From Planctomycetales bacterium (GTDB lineage: Bacteria; Planctomycetota; Planctomycetia; Pirellulales; Pirellulaceae), in the NCBI GenBank assembly GCA_020427005.1, contig JAGQOY010000007.1:24690-88689 (forward strand): 64,000 bases of DNA, in the 5' to 3' direction. Position numbers and translations under genes: made by a program. This document shows positions 1-9,364 of this stretch, in pieces (position 1 is the first letter of the stretch; every line of letters starts with the position of its first letter). The notes beneath the pieces are model-generated. The model saw only the letters and a program-made list of their open reading frames with translations, did no database searches and was not told where the DNA came from.

Positions 1-1209
1 CTTGCCCGTCATGATGCGCAACGCCGAAATTGGCGTTACCCGCAATAACTGCCAGCCACCGCTCTCGATCTCTGAAGCAATCAGGTTCGCGCCCAGGCTT
101 GGGCCAACTAGCAGCAGTAGCGCCATTTGCATCAGAACTAATGGTCCGGCTATTCTTTCAACGCCCCAGTTGACGGTGCCTGATGCAGCTACCACAGTCA
201 ACAGCAGCGAGATGATCGCGCAGACGGATATCAATCGAATTAGCCAGTGGAGTCGACCAAACTTGCGAGTCCGAAATTCCTTGACCATGACGGGATTCAA
301 CCACCAAGGAATTCCCGCCTTGCGCTTGTTAGGATCTACCAAGTAGTTCAGTCTGCGACGCGCGCCTCCAGTGTCGCCAGTGATTACCTTGCCAGTGGGT
401 CGTGCTCGATCCAACAAAATGGGATCTAGCAACCTTAGTGTTGACCAAGCCAGGAGAGCCGTAATGGCAGCGCTAGCCACTAAGAAGTCGACCCAGCCCG
501 TGCTGATGCCTATGGTGGCAGCCGCCCCTTGTGATCCGGTTATCTGCTGCAGGGCCGACATGGGAGAAATTGCAGTAAGCCAATGGGCTATCAGACCCGC
601 TAGGCCAGATAAATTGCCCACAAATACCAACGGGCCAACCGATAGTACTGCCAGCGCGAGTATGGCGGCATAGGTCCAACGCAAACTTGCATCAGTTGAC
701 GAGGCACGGATGCTAATCCACAGTCCCACGGCAGAATATTGTACTGCCATGACGAGAAGTACAATTGCCAATGGCAGAATGTGGTTGCGAATGGAAATGC
801 CTCCCATGGCCACGCAGGCCGCTAAGGCAGGCAAACTAACACTCATCAAGATGAGAGCTAACAATACGTTGCTGGCTAATTTTCCCAGATATATTTCCAA
901 CGGGCTCTTGGGAGAATTCAAAAGCAGAGCCAAGGTACCTTTCTTACGCTCTGCCACGAGAGAGGTCGCGGGAAAGGCTGGAACTAGCATCATCACGGCC
1001 AGCGTCAGGGCAAACGCAAGCGGCCTGAAAACTAGCATCGCACCTTGGCTGACGATATCGATACGAGCATCTGTTGGCCAACGTAATAGGACTAAAATGC
1101 AACTCACCAAGGCCACGGCAATCAAGGATGCCATCATCTTCCATGACCTCAATCGGCTGAGCAGTTCCCGAAAAAAAATAGGATTTGCAAGAATATTAAG
1201 CTGCTGCAT
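1..1209 (-). CDS. ABC-2 type transporter permease (3' end outside window)
   Basis: Reading the minus strand from ATG at 1209 gives an uninterrupted frame to the window edge (403 residues visible, no stop). Hydrophobic segments lie near residues 29-46, 75-95, 130-185 and 285-330. Two copies of the ABC-2 permease signature are visible. The first is ERKKGTLALLLNSP near residue 105. The second is ESGGWQLLRVTPISALR at the window edge. This suggests two permease halves joined in one chain. It lies about 70 bp downstream of the ATPase gene on the same strand and should be the membrane channel of that exporter. An upstream in-frame TTG at 1260 is a possible alternative start. Family assignment is from the motif and context; the substrate is unknown. 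Confidence 0.8.
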   Translation of the reverse strand, partial: MQQLNILANPIFFRELLSRLRSWKMMASLIAVALVSCILVLLRWPTDARIDIVSQGAMLVFRPLAFALTLAVMMLVPAFPATSLVAERKKGTLALLLNSPKSPLEIYLGKLASNVLLALILMSVSLPALAACVAMGGISIRNHILPLAIVLLVMAVQYSAVGLWISIRASSTDASLRWTYAAILALAVLSVGPLVFVGNLSGLAGLIAHWLTAISPMSALQQITGSQGAAATIGISTGWVDFLVASAAITALLAWSTLRLLDPILLDRARPTGKVITGDTGGARRRLNYLVDPNKRKAGIPWWLNPVMVKEFRTRKFGRLHWLIRLISVCAIISLLLTVVAASGTVNWGVERIAGPLVLMQMALLLLVGPSLGANLIASEIESGGWQLLRVTPISALRIMTGK

Positions 1210-1278
1210 ATATTGTTTTTCAAAATGTTTTACTGCAGGAAGGTATTCAGTGCCAAACAACTGAGAAGATCTTAACGG

Positions 1279-2247
1279 CTAACTCTTCGCGTCAGCCTCT
1301 TCTCGAGTTACAAACAGGAATGCATCTTCAAGGTCTCCAACAACTTCACGAAACTGAGCTACCTGGACACCAGAGGACACGAGTTTGCCCAATACACTGG
1401 CCAATTCATGTTCACTCTCACTGGTTGGGAAACGCACGGTTCGTTCTTGTTCACTGAGAGAAATATCTTTGACTTGCAATGTCTCCTGCAAAAGATTAGC
1501 AGCATTGCGTACGTCCTCTTGGGCAACCAGCTGAACTTCGTAACTACGCATTGGACATAGGTCGCGCATTACCTCATCAAGCTTGCCGAAGGCGCGCAAC
1601 TTGCCGCCCGTGATAATGGCCACGGTATCACAGATGCGAGCGAGTTCTGGCAGGATGTGACTGGTCACAATCAGCGTTTTTCCCTCAGCGGCCAACCTGA
1701 GCAAGATCTCGCGCATCTCAATCCGAGCTTTGGGATCCAAACCATTCGCTGGTTCATCTAGGATTAGCACTTCCGGATCATGCAACAATGTTCGCGCGAT
1801 TCCTACCCTTTGTTGCATGCCATGGCTGAGGCTTTCGACGAACTTATCTTGCATATAGGTCGCGTTAGTGATTTCCAGAACTTCTTCTATCCGCTTGCGC
1901 CTTTGAGCGCCTGCGATGCCAAATACCGCACCGAAGAAGTCGAGATACTCTCGGACTCGCATGTTGTCGTAGGAACCAAATCGATCCGGCATGTAACCAA
2001 CCAGGTGCTTGATCTTAGCAGCTTGCTCACTGCAATTTACGCCAGCTATATGAGCTGAGCCGGACGTGGGTCGCGAGAGACCTACCAGGATCTTGATGGT
2101 GGTCGTTTTGCCTGCTCCATTCGGACCTATAAATCCAAGAATCTGCCCACGATCAACGTGAATCGTCAAATCGTCAAGCGCTGTAAAGTCACCGTACCGT
2201 TTGCACAGATTCGTCGTTTGCAATACAGGAGAAGAGTCGTTGCCCAT
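1279..2247 (-). CDS. ABC transporter ATP-binding protein (ABC-2 exporter class)
   Basis: 322 residues. The Walker A motif GPNGAGKTT is at 41-49, the ABC signature LSHGMQQ at 140-146 and the Walker B motif LILDEP at 161-166, followed by the D-loop and a switch His in TSHIL. The C-terminal 90 residues form the extra domain common in ABC-2 ATPases such as CcmA/GldA/YhaQ. It would power export by the permease encoded immediately downstream. A large membrane-anchored protein is encoded 64 bp upstream. All three genes point the same way, as in Gld-like exporter operons. The substrate cannot be read from the sequence. Confidence 0.92.
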   Translation of the reverse strand: MGNDSSPVLQTTNLCKRYGDFTALDDLTIHVDRGQILGFIGPNGAGKTTTIKILVGLSRPTSGSAHIAGVNCSEQAAKIKHLVGYMPDRFGSYDNMRVREYLDFFGAVFGIAGAQRRKRIEEVLEITNATYMQDKFVESLSHGMQQRVGIARTLLHDPEVLILDEPANGLDPKARIEMREILLRLAAEGKTLIVTSHILPELARICDTVAIITGGKLRAFGKLDEVMRDLCPMRSYEVQLVAQEDVRNAANLLQETLQVKDISLSEQERTVRFPTSESEHELASVLGKLVSSGVQVAQFREVVGDLEDAFLFVTREEADAKS

Positions 2248-2311
2248 CGCTAATTCACAGTTGAAAGTGTTCGTAGAAGAAATAGATTGATAAACTACCA
2301 GTTGCTAATGA

Positions 2312-4963
2312 CTAGTTATTCGCCGAGATTTCCACTCGTGGTTCGACCTGGCCTCGGAAACTCACGTGCAAGCGATTGATTTGCCAATTGACAACCGTCG
2401 TCATGACATTTCCAGTTTGACCACTTAGCCGCTCGCTGATGACAACTTGCAACTGCAAATTGCCATCGAGTGCATCCGCCAAGATAACTGGATCCTCAAT
2501 AACTTTTTTCCAAGGCACACTGGGAGCTTCAAATTCGGCTATCACCACGGCTGGTTCCTGGCAGGGACAAAGCAACTTGACTTGCCGATCGGGTGCCTTG
2601 ATGTCTAGTTCAATCTCTATTTCCGATGCTCGAAATGGTGTCACTTCGGGCGGCAGCCAAAAATTCAAAGTAGTGTCGGAAGCCATCGACGCTTCGTCGA
2701 CCCATTTCCCGTGGAGATCATCATAGGCGTAGGACTTACCTACTGCATTGGTAGAAGCATGAACGTCGACGAATCCGTGAGGAACAAGAATTTCCGTGTG
2801 CAATGGAGGTCGTTGAAGTTTTAAGGGGAGACTCACCAACGAAGAACCCAAGTGGGCCAAGTCATAGGTCCATTCTGTTCCTGACCAACGTTCAGTCCAG
2901 CCGTAGACGCGGCGTCGGGGTGATGCAATCCGTTCACGCGGAGAAAATACATCGCGGTATACTTCACTGCGCCTTTGTTGTTCATCCGTAATAATGGAAC
3001 TGCTAACCCATCGATCTCCACGCCCTGAAAGGGAGCCATCGGCTAGCAATTGGTTTGCGGACACAGAAGGAATTAGTGGATCGCCGGCAACGTACGCAAC
3101 TACCGGATCTTCAAGTGGAGATGGCAAATCGGCAGGAGCTGAAATTTTGACACCTTGGCTGGAGAATTCTCCAAGGGCAGTCAGGTTGTGCTGGGGTATT
3201 GAATACCGTGACTTGTAACGCCATGTTCCGGGTTGCCAGGACTGATTGCTTAACGTCCAACGATGGAGGTCTTGAATTTCGAATCTTCGTATTCCGGAGT
3301 TTAGCGACTCATCCGCCTGCCCACGGCCTTCGGTTTCGCTGGCCAATTCCATGGAGCGAGCATCACTAATAAAAACGACACCAGACTCCTGAATCATTGC
3401 GTTTTGACCATCTGCAGTTACGTTTACCAATTGCAAACGACTATCACTCTCCTCAAGGTCTTTGCGAACCCAAGTAGATGCTCCAAGCAATATCCCACTA
3501 GCCAAGAGGGCCAAAATCGGCGCCCAGACAGCCATTCGACTGAGATCCCAATGGATTGCTTGCCATACGCTGGCACACATCAGGACGATGCAGAACCCAA
3601 TTAGAGCGGCCGCTACCCATGTACGTGGAACAATTGGGTTTCCGATTTGTTTCATTGGGTATTCGATTTTCATCGCATCCAAAGAGCTATCCGACTTCAC
3701 AAAGTTGATGCGAGCAGCCATGTTGTTTGCCCAGAGCCTCGTTGTATAGAAGCTTTGAAATCGTAGATCGGCAGAGGTTTGACGTTCTCGAACCGTCATC
3801 CAGGCTCGGCTATCGAGAGTCGTCAGCAGTATTTCGCCCTCTCCGGCAGGCATCCAAATGGCTACGGGCCAGCCATCGATATCGTGAGTAACGACGCCTC
3901 CAGTTTGAATAACGCGTTTCATGACGGCAGGATGATGAAATTCTGCAGATAGATCATCCTGGGATATGTAATTCGACGCATCATGAACATTGACGATAAA
4001 ATTCGCGAGTTCAACCGTATCAATCGTCTCGCAGAATTGACCTGCACCCAGAAATGGGCGTAATGTTTCCGTGGGCACTTGATTAAGCATGACCCACATT
4101 CGGCCGCCACGGTCCAGAAACTTGCGAATCGATTCAACGGCTGCTGCATCGCTAAACGCATCGGGCTTGGAAATTATTAGCGTGTCGATACTTTCCCAAT
4201 CCAGTGGACTGGTTGGCATGGGCAACGAATCGTAGATCGCGGCATCTCTGGGCGCTCCCGAATCTATCCGAGCTGCCATTGCCAATTCGTAACTCAAATC
4301 TTTAACTTTCTTAGGCCACTGCCAATCCGGATAGTCTTCCTCTTCATCTTCCATCACCACGGCGGGCATACCTTCCAGTCGGCTTACCTGTAACTTCAAG
4401 CTATGGGAGGTCGGTATGCCGTGGCGATCCAAGATAACCTCCCGGCCCCCTGAGCGGACCATCATCACTACGGTTATCTCGATCATGCTTCGACCGGTTA
4501 CACCCTCGGGGATCTGTACCTGCAGGTCGACGAACTCCTGTTCATGGGGGCGTAGCTGCACGCGATAGGCGCTTTCAATTTCAGGAAATCCTTCGACCTT
4601 GGCGACTAATACGCCTTCATCTTCCACATCTTGGTTGTTAATCACATGGGCGCGTAAATTTAGACACCGGCCCGGTTCTAAGCGACTATTTGTGGAACGA
4701 GTCAGAGCCTGAAAGATGAGGCTTTTGGGTGCTTTATCGCCTACAATTTGTGCCGACACCGAATGAATCGGTATCAACAGGGCCAATAAGAGCCAACCTA
4801 TCTTGGTTCTTAAGAATTGATTAGGTTGAAGTCTGCTACTACCTACAAAATCATCGGGCATTTCTGCGGACCTGGTTGGCATTGGAATGACATAACGCGG
4901 AGAAAGGACAACAGAGCGAATTGACGAAAACCGAGGAGTGGAGCAGTATTGGCTTCTTCGCAT
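2312..4963 (-). CDS. Large membrane-anchored auxiliary protein of the ABC-2 system
   Basis: 883 residues with no named family I can assign firmly. An N-terminal hydrophobic segment ending in HSVSAQ looks like a signal peptide but starts about 50 residues in, so ATG at 4861 may be the true start. Two adjacent transmembrane helices lie in the middle (near residues 455-505). The region around 225-400 reads like the class I glutamine-amidotransferase-like fold found in GldG/DUF4350-type ABC auxiliaries, including SIRKFLDRGGRMWVML. The C-terminal half is beta-rich and probably extracytoplasmic. It sits 64 bp upstream of the ATPase and is co-directional, so an accessory role in the same exporter is inferred from context. 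Confidence 0.75.
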   Translation of the reverse strand: MRRSQYCSTPRFSSIRSVVLSPRYVIPMPTRSAEMPDDFVGSSRLQPNQFLRTKIGWLLLALLIPIHSVSAQIVGDKAPKSLIFQALTRSTNSRLEPGRCLNLRAHVINNQDVEDEGVLVAKVEGFPEIESAYRVQLRPHEQEFVDLQVQIPEGVTGRSMIEITVVMMVRSGGREVILDRHGIPTSHSLKLQVSRLEGMPAVVMEDEEEDYPDWQWPKKVKDLSYELAMAARIDSGAPRDAAIYDSLPMPTSPLDWESIDTLIISKPDAFSDAAAVESIRKFLDRGGRMWVMLNQVPTETLRPFLGAGQFCETIDTVELANFIVNVHDASNYISQDDLSAEFHHPAVMKRVIQTGGVVTHDIDGWPVAIWMPAGEGEILLTTLDSRAWMTVRERQTSADLRFQSFYTTRLWANNMAARINFVKSDSSLDAMKIEYPMKQIGNPIVPRTWVAAALIGFCIVLMCASVWQAIHWDLSRMAVWAPILALLASGILLGASTWVRKDLEESDSRLQLVNVTADGQNAMIQESGVVFISDARSMELASETEGRGQADESLNSGIRRFEIQDLHRWTLSNQSWQPGTWRYKSRYSIPQHNLTALGEFSSQGVKISAPADLPSPLEDPVVAYVAGDPLIPSVSANQLLADGSLSGRGDRWVSSSIITDEQQRRSEVYRDVFSPRERIASPRRRVYGWTERWSGTEWTYDLAHLGSSLVSLPLKLQRPPLHTEILVPHGFVDVHASTNAVGKSYAYDDLHGKWVDEASMASDTTLNFWLPPEVTPFRASEIEIELDIKAPDRQVKLLCPCQEPAVVIAEFEAPSVPWKKVIEDPVILADALDGNLQLQVVISERLSGQTGNVMTTVVNWQINRLHVSFRGQVEPRVEISANN

Positions 4964-5305
4964 GGTCTCTCATCGGGGCTTCTGTCGAGGAATAATCTAG
5001 AAGCAAGCTGAGAGTGAGAAGTAACTAAATTGCTCTGGCGTGAATAGGATAGGGATTTAATTAACTAAAAGGGTTGGCCCATTCAACGGAAGGTCTATTA
5101 CCTGCAATTTAACTCATCTCATTCAAAAGGCTGGAACCCGTTGTGAGAAAAGCCCAGCAGGTTGCTTCCCGCGAGAGTTGCAAGTATACCTCGACGAGCG
5201 GCTTATTACATCCGACCTGTGGACAGATATGTGAGGCGAGACGATTATTTGGGTAAGGGATACTGATTAAACCCGAAGCGGTTTTAATCAAAGATGAAGT
5301 ACTGT
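4964..5305. other. Intergenic, 342 bp, no gene seen
   Basis: Lies between the 3' end of astB and the start of the ABC auxiliary gene, so it should hold the promoter for the ABC operon on the minus strand. No intrinsic terminator, repeat or RNA gene is recognisable. No convincing astE-like reading frame is present where astE would be expected. Confidence 0.6.
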
Positions 5306-6679
5306 TTATTGAGAGTTGTGCAAATCTAGGACACAGGACTCCAACTCCTGGGGAACTTGCATGCACATTTCCAGTAATGATTCGCTACGAAAATCGTCGA
5401 GAAAGAGTTGTTCAGGATATAGTCGGTCAACCAAGCTGCTAAGCACATCCACCAACTGGTTGGTAACACGAAACATGGGGGAGATTTCGTCCAGCTGCTT
5501 ATGGCTCAAAGGGACCCGTAGGCGGAGACAGGCTGGCCCCCCACCACCATGCATGCTTTGGCCAACGGACACGAAACGTACTTCATCGATAGGGATCTGT
5601 GGATCCGCGACTAAACGATCGACGAGGCGGCGCGCACTATCGATCGTTTGGCACTGGTTCGGACAAATCATCACCATGCGCGCACCGGTCAACAAGTGGC
5701 ATTGTGGTGTCACAATCTGCGAATTGAAAAAGTAACTGGCTACCGCCTCGGACAATGGTAGTTCATCATTGGTAATTACTAGTCGAATCAACGCAGTGCC
5801 GCAGCTCTTGTCAAAACACGCGTCGATTTCTTCGAGCTGCCTGGCAGCATCATAGTACGCTAGCTCGTGGTGCATCATGAAGTTGGCATGACTGGTCGCA
5901 ATCACGTCGTTGTGGAACACTCCATGAGCGATAGCCTGAGGATGTTGTTGCAAAAAGAAGCACCTGTCCGAAGGCAGGCAATGGCATCGCGCAAGGGCTT
6001 GGGAAGCCTCTAGTGTCTGACGTGCGAAAAAGTTTGGTTGCTGAGCCCATTGAACCTCCCATGGGTCATCGGCGGTGCAACCATAAGCAAAGATCTGAAT
6101 TGCGTCTCCAGTCTCCGGATTCCAAAGACGCATATGGTTGGCCGCCCCTTCATCACGTAAGGGGACGATTGAGGGTAATGAATCGTGGATTTCACTATCA
6201 GAGAGTGCTCCAATTAGCCTCGCCATGGATGAACGATGTTCGAGGGCTTCGCCGCCACGGTGCCAACTGCTAATCAAGTTAGCTGGAGTTATATGCAGAC
6301 GGCGATCAATAGAATCATGGCAGCTGGTCACAGTCGCAGAGTTTGCTGCCCACATGAATGAACTGCTGAGCGCTGCAGACGCCAGCACAGGGTCAACGTC
6401 TAGAGCTTCCGCAAGCTGTCTGGCCGGTTTACCACGAAACCCCAAGGCAGAAAGCCATGCCAATCGCGGCCGGATAGGTGGTAAAAACAAATACTGCGGC
6501 ACTCCAAGTTCGGAAACCAATAGCGCCTTTTGTAGACCCTCCAGGGCTGCGGCTTTCGGACTACTGAGTTGGAAACGACTTTCTTGTGAAGCTAGATTTC
6601 CAACTCCCAGTCCACCGTAATGATGCGTAGGACCTACTAGCCCGTCAACATTAATTTCAACTGGAATCTGAGTGTGCAT
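5306..6679 (-). CDS. astB: N-succinylarginine dihydrolase
   Basis: 457 residues, normal for AstB (about 445). It hydrolyses N2-succinylarginine to N2-succinylornithine, ammonia and CO2, the second step of the AST arginine-degradation pathway, in the cytoplasm. The family N-terminus DGLVGPTHHYGGL is present. Expected catalytic residues of the amidinotransferase-like fold are visible: Glu in RDEGAANHMR near 178, His256 in GVFHNDVI and Cys384 in GGGGPACLRLRV. The start is supported by purine-rich GAGGATGAGAAGG just upstream. It is the last gene of the co-directional astC-like, astA, astD, astB group, 42 bp after astD. The usual next gene, astE, is absent here. Confidence 0.96.
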   Translation of the reverse strand: MHTQIPVEINVDGLVGPTHHYGGLGVGNLASQESRFQLSSPKAAALEGLQKALLVSELGVPQYLFLPPIRPRLAWLSALGFRGKPARQLAEALDVDPVLASAALSSSFMWAANSATVTSCHDSIDRRLHITPANLISSWHRGGEALEHRSSMARLIGALSDSEIHDSLPSIVPLRDEGAANHMRLWNPETGDAIQIFAYGCTADDPWEVQWAQQPNFFARQTLEASQALARCHCLPSDRCFFLQQHPQAIAHGVFHNDVIATSHANFMMHHELAYYDAARQLEEIDACFDKSCGTALIRLVITNDELPLSEAVASYFFNSQIVTPQCHLLTGARMVMICPNQCQTIDSARRLVDRLVADPQIPIDEVRFVSVGQSMHGGGGPACLRLRVPLSHKQLDEISPMFRVTNQLVDVLSSLVDRLYPEQLFLDDFRSESLLEMCMQVPQELESCVLDLHNSQ

Positions 6680-6721
6680 GCCTTCTCATCCTCAGGCAGA
6701 CTTCATTTCTCGACAGCTCAA

Positions 6722-8206
6722 TTAAGCCCCGAAATCCAGGCCTGGTAGCAAACGGCTGGCCTCGCTCATGTCATGACTTTCTAGCGATGCTACTGGATAC
6801 GAACAATAGTCAGCGGCAAAATATCCACTCGGATGATGATTACCACTTTGACCTATACCTCCAAATGGCAGTCGCCCACTAGCTCCTGTAGTTTGGCGAT
6901 TCCAATTCACAATCCCTGCACGTACACGGTGTAGGAAAAAGTGAAAGTCATCCACACTGTCACCAAGAAACCCTGCTGCCAAACCAAATTTGGTTCTATT
7001 CGCAATCTCTGTCGCGTGTTCTAGATCTTCAGCGCACTGCATCAATAGCAATGGACCGAAATGTTCACAATCCGGAATCACTGCAGTCTCTGGGATTTCC
7101 ATGAGTCCAGGAGTCAACATAGCTGGGCAGCATTCGGAGGTCTGCATGGTAATCAGACTATGGCACCCAGGCACGGCTAGCAACTGATTTTGTGCGGTTA
7201 ACATGCGGCTTGCGGCCTCGCCATGGATAAGGGGACCCATGAAGGGTTCGATTTCATCCAAGGGCAATCCAACCTTGATCTTTGGAATCAATTGCAATAG
7301 TTCGCAGGACAGTTTTTCAAAATCTTCACGCCCAGTAACAATCAGTCTGCGCGCACAAGTACAACGTTGGCCAGAGGTAATGTACGCCGACATGACTGCA
7401 GTTATCGCGGCTCGTCTAAAATCGCTAGTACGGTGCACAACTAACGGATTGTTTCCACCCAACTCAAGTGCCAGAAGTTTCTCTGGTCTGCCAGCCAACG
7501 TGCGATGAATTTGCACACCGACTTGATAACTTCCGGTAAATAGCACGCCAGCAATTCGCTCATCTGCGACTGCCTGTTGCCCAATTTCACTGCTTCCGTG
7601 AACCATGTTGAGTACCCCGGGAGGGAGGCCTGCATGTTGCCAAGCGCTCGCAAGCCACTGGCCAGTCGCAGGGGTGTGTTCGCTAGGTTTGAATACGACG
7701 GTATTACCTGCCAGCAGAGCGGGGACGATATGCGCCCCCGGAAGATGAGCCGGCAAATTGAACGGCCCTAAAACTAGCAGCACTCCATGCGGCCGGAATC
7801 TAGTAACGGCCATATAATCGCCGCTTGGTCCAGTAGTGGTCCATCGCCTATGCAAAAGGGCATCTATTGAATTATCTACTTTGCTTTGTACCGCTGCAGC
7901 TTCAGTGCGAGCTTCCCAAAGTGGCTTACCAGTCTCAATGGCAATGAGATGTGCCAACTCGGACTGATGCTGGTGAACGTATTGTGCGAAAGCCCGGCAA
8001 AACGTCATTCGATCTTCCAAATGTGATTCCGCCCAGCCTCCAAAGGCTGATTGAGCCTCTGCAATCGCCTGATCGAGTTGTCCAAAACTCGACCATTGTC
8101 CGACCCACACTGGATCTCCCGTAGCTGGTGAGCGACGTTCCCATGAAGTGCCTTCTCCGAGATGCCATTTTCCACCATCAAGTTGCTTTCCGATTACAGC
8201 TTTCAT
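6722..8206 (-). CDS. astD: N-succinylglutamate 5-semialdehyde dehydrogenase
   Basis: 494 residues from ATG 8206. This start overlaps the astA stop codon as ATGA, so translational coupling is likely; the longer frame upstream lies inside astA. It is an aldehyde dehydrogenase that oxidises succinylglutamate semialdehyde to succinylglutamate with NAD. General-base Glu248 is in LALELGGNN and nucleophile Cys282 in GQRCTC. The Rossmann segment and FGGIGQSGNHHPSGYFAADYC near the C-terminus match AstD. It sits between astA and astB in the E. coli order. Paralogous aldehyde dehydrogenases are common, but the context makes AstD the clear choice. Confidence 0.95.
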   Translation of the reverse strand: MKAVIGKQLDGGKWHLGEGTSWERRSPATGDPVWVGQWSSFGQLDQAIAEAQSAFGGWAESHLEDRMTFCRAFAQYVHQHQSELAHLIAIETGKPLWEARTEAAAVQSKVDNSIDALLHRRWTTTGPSGDYMAVTRFRPHGVLLVLGPFNLPAHLPGAHIVPALLAGNTVVFKPSEHTPATGQWLASAWQHAGLPPGVLNMVHGSSEIGQQAVADERIAGVLFTGSYQVGVQIHRTLAGRPEKLLALELGGNNPLVVHRTSDFRRAAITAVMSAYITSGQRCTCARRLIVTGREDFEKLSCELLQLIPKIKVGLPLDEIEPFMGPLIHGEAASRMLTAQNQLLAVPGCHSLITMQTSECCPAMLTPGLMEIPETAVIPDCEHFGPLLLMQCAEDLEHATEIANRTKFGLAAGFLGDSVDDFHFFLHRVRAGIVNWNRQTTGASGRLPFGGIGQSGNHHPSGYFAADYCSYPVASLESHDMSEASRLLPGLDFGA

Positions 8207-9270
8207 AAGCGTTCGCCTAAAGATGAGCTGGCATCCACTGCCGGATACAATTCCAATAAGTGGATCTCGTCGCCAACATCGATTCGCAACTGGGAGGCAC
8301 ATTGTGGCTCGAGCCTGACGCCCCCCTCCGCCTCAACCTGCACTTTTCCGAGCATGGAACGAAAGCCTCCTGAAGTAGAGGCCAAAATCATGGTGGTTCC
8401 CTCTTCGCAATCTTTGGCGATGACCTTGCGATGATGTGTGCGTCGCACAGCATCGATTTGATCTCGCCGACAGCGGACAACCGGTCCACCGTCGAATATG
8501 TCGATCAGGTCAATCTTTCGAAAACCTTCCGATTCAAGCATGGCTAACGCAGGTCGAGTTTGCGAATGCACTTCTCCCATAATGCTTCGCGTCGACTCAG
8601 GAAGCAAGCTTGTGTAGATAGGATAGCGTGGCATCAAGTCTTCGATAAAGCGCTTGTTCAACGTAGACAGGCTGTCCGCCTGCGGGAAATCCATCTGGAA
8701 AAAATGCCTGCCAATCGCTTCCCAAAACGGACAAGTCCCATCGTTGTCCGTAACACCTCGCATCTCTGCAATCACGTATTCCGAAAATCGTCTGGGATAT
8801 AAGCCAATAAAGGCGAAACGCGATAAACTCAATAATCTGCCTCGCCCCTGGCCCCGAAAGTTGGGAGACAAAAACAGACTGCCAATCTCCGTGGGACCAT
8901 CATGGATCTTTTCTAAGTGCAGTGTTTCAATTTCGAGCGTCTTTTGAAGTAACTCACAATATCTAGATTCAGCTACTCGACGGTAGCTATAAAAAGGTTC
9001 GTATCCTCCTGTTTTGCTGAAAATGCATGAAAGTCCAACTAAATGGCTCTGACCATCTAGTGTTCCCTGGCCAATGTCTTCCATAACAAATACGTAGGGC
9101 TCACCCGAGGGTTTTTCTGTTCTGCGATTAAACGCGAAATTAGACAGTTCAATGCGCTCAGCGAGTTGCTGTTTGGTTATTTGCAGAGTTGTGAGACCGT
9201 ACGTCGCCTGTTCTATTAGCTGCCAAAGAGCATCCAGATCACTCAACTGGACCGCTCTGACAATTTCCAT
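8203..9270 (-). CDS. astA: Arginine N-succinyltransferase
   Basis: 355 residues from ATG 9270, chosen because GGAGG lies six bases upstream and the family N-terminus (here MEIVRAVQLSDL) begins there. It transfers succinyl from succinyl-CoA to the alpha-amino group of arginine, the committing step of the AST pathway. The conserved block runs from PFWEAIGRHFF through DFPQADSLS and LMPRYPIYTSLLP to FDGGPVVRC. The C-terminal 50 residues are the usual AstA barrel extension. It overlaps astD by four bases and follows the aminotransferase gene by 94 bp. Confidence 0.96.
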   Translation of the reverse strand: MEIVRAVQLSDLDALWQLIEQATYGLTTLQITKQQLAERIELSNFAFNRRTEKPSGEPYVFVMEDIGQGTLDGQSHLVGLSCIFSKTGGYEPFYSYRRVAESRYCELLQKTLEIETLHLEKIHDGPTEIGSLFLSPNFRGQGRGRLLSLSRFAFIGLYPRRFSEYVIAEMRGVTDNDGTCPFWEAIGRHFFQMDFPQADSLSTLNKRFIEDLMPRYPIYTSLLPESTRSIMGEVHSQTRPALAMLESEGFRKIDLIDIFDGGPVVRCRRDQIDAVRRTHHRKVIAKDCEEGTTMILASTSGGFRSMLGKVQVEAEGGVRLEPQCASQLRIDVGDEIHLLELYPAVDASSSLGERL

Positions 9271-9364
9271 TTCATGCCTCCAGAAATCAGTCCGACGTTT
9301 ACTTGCTTCCAAGCACTTCAACTGTGCTTATCGCTCACGAAAAATTTGGCACCAAAATTCATCC

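Noticed and set aside
1..1264. Plus-strand frames of 100-184 codons over the first 1.2 kb
   Set aside because: They are antisense to the permease frame, which is open for 403 codons and has the ABC-2 signatures.
5109..5366. 85-codon minus-strand frame overlapping the astB 3' end, in the place where astE might be
   Set aside because: No similarity to AstE (about 320 residues, zinc motif HGNE), overlaps astB in another frame and has no protein-like composition.
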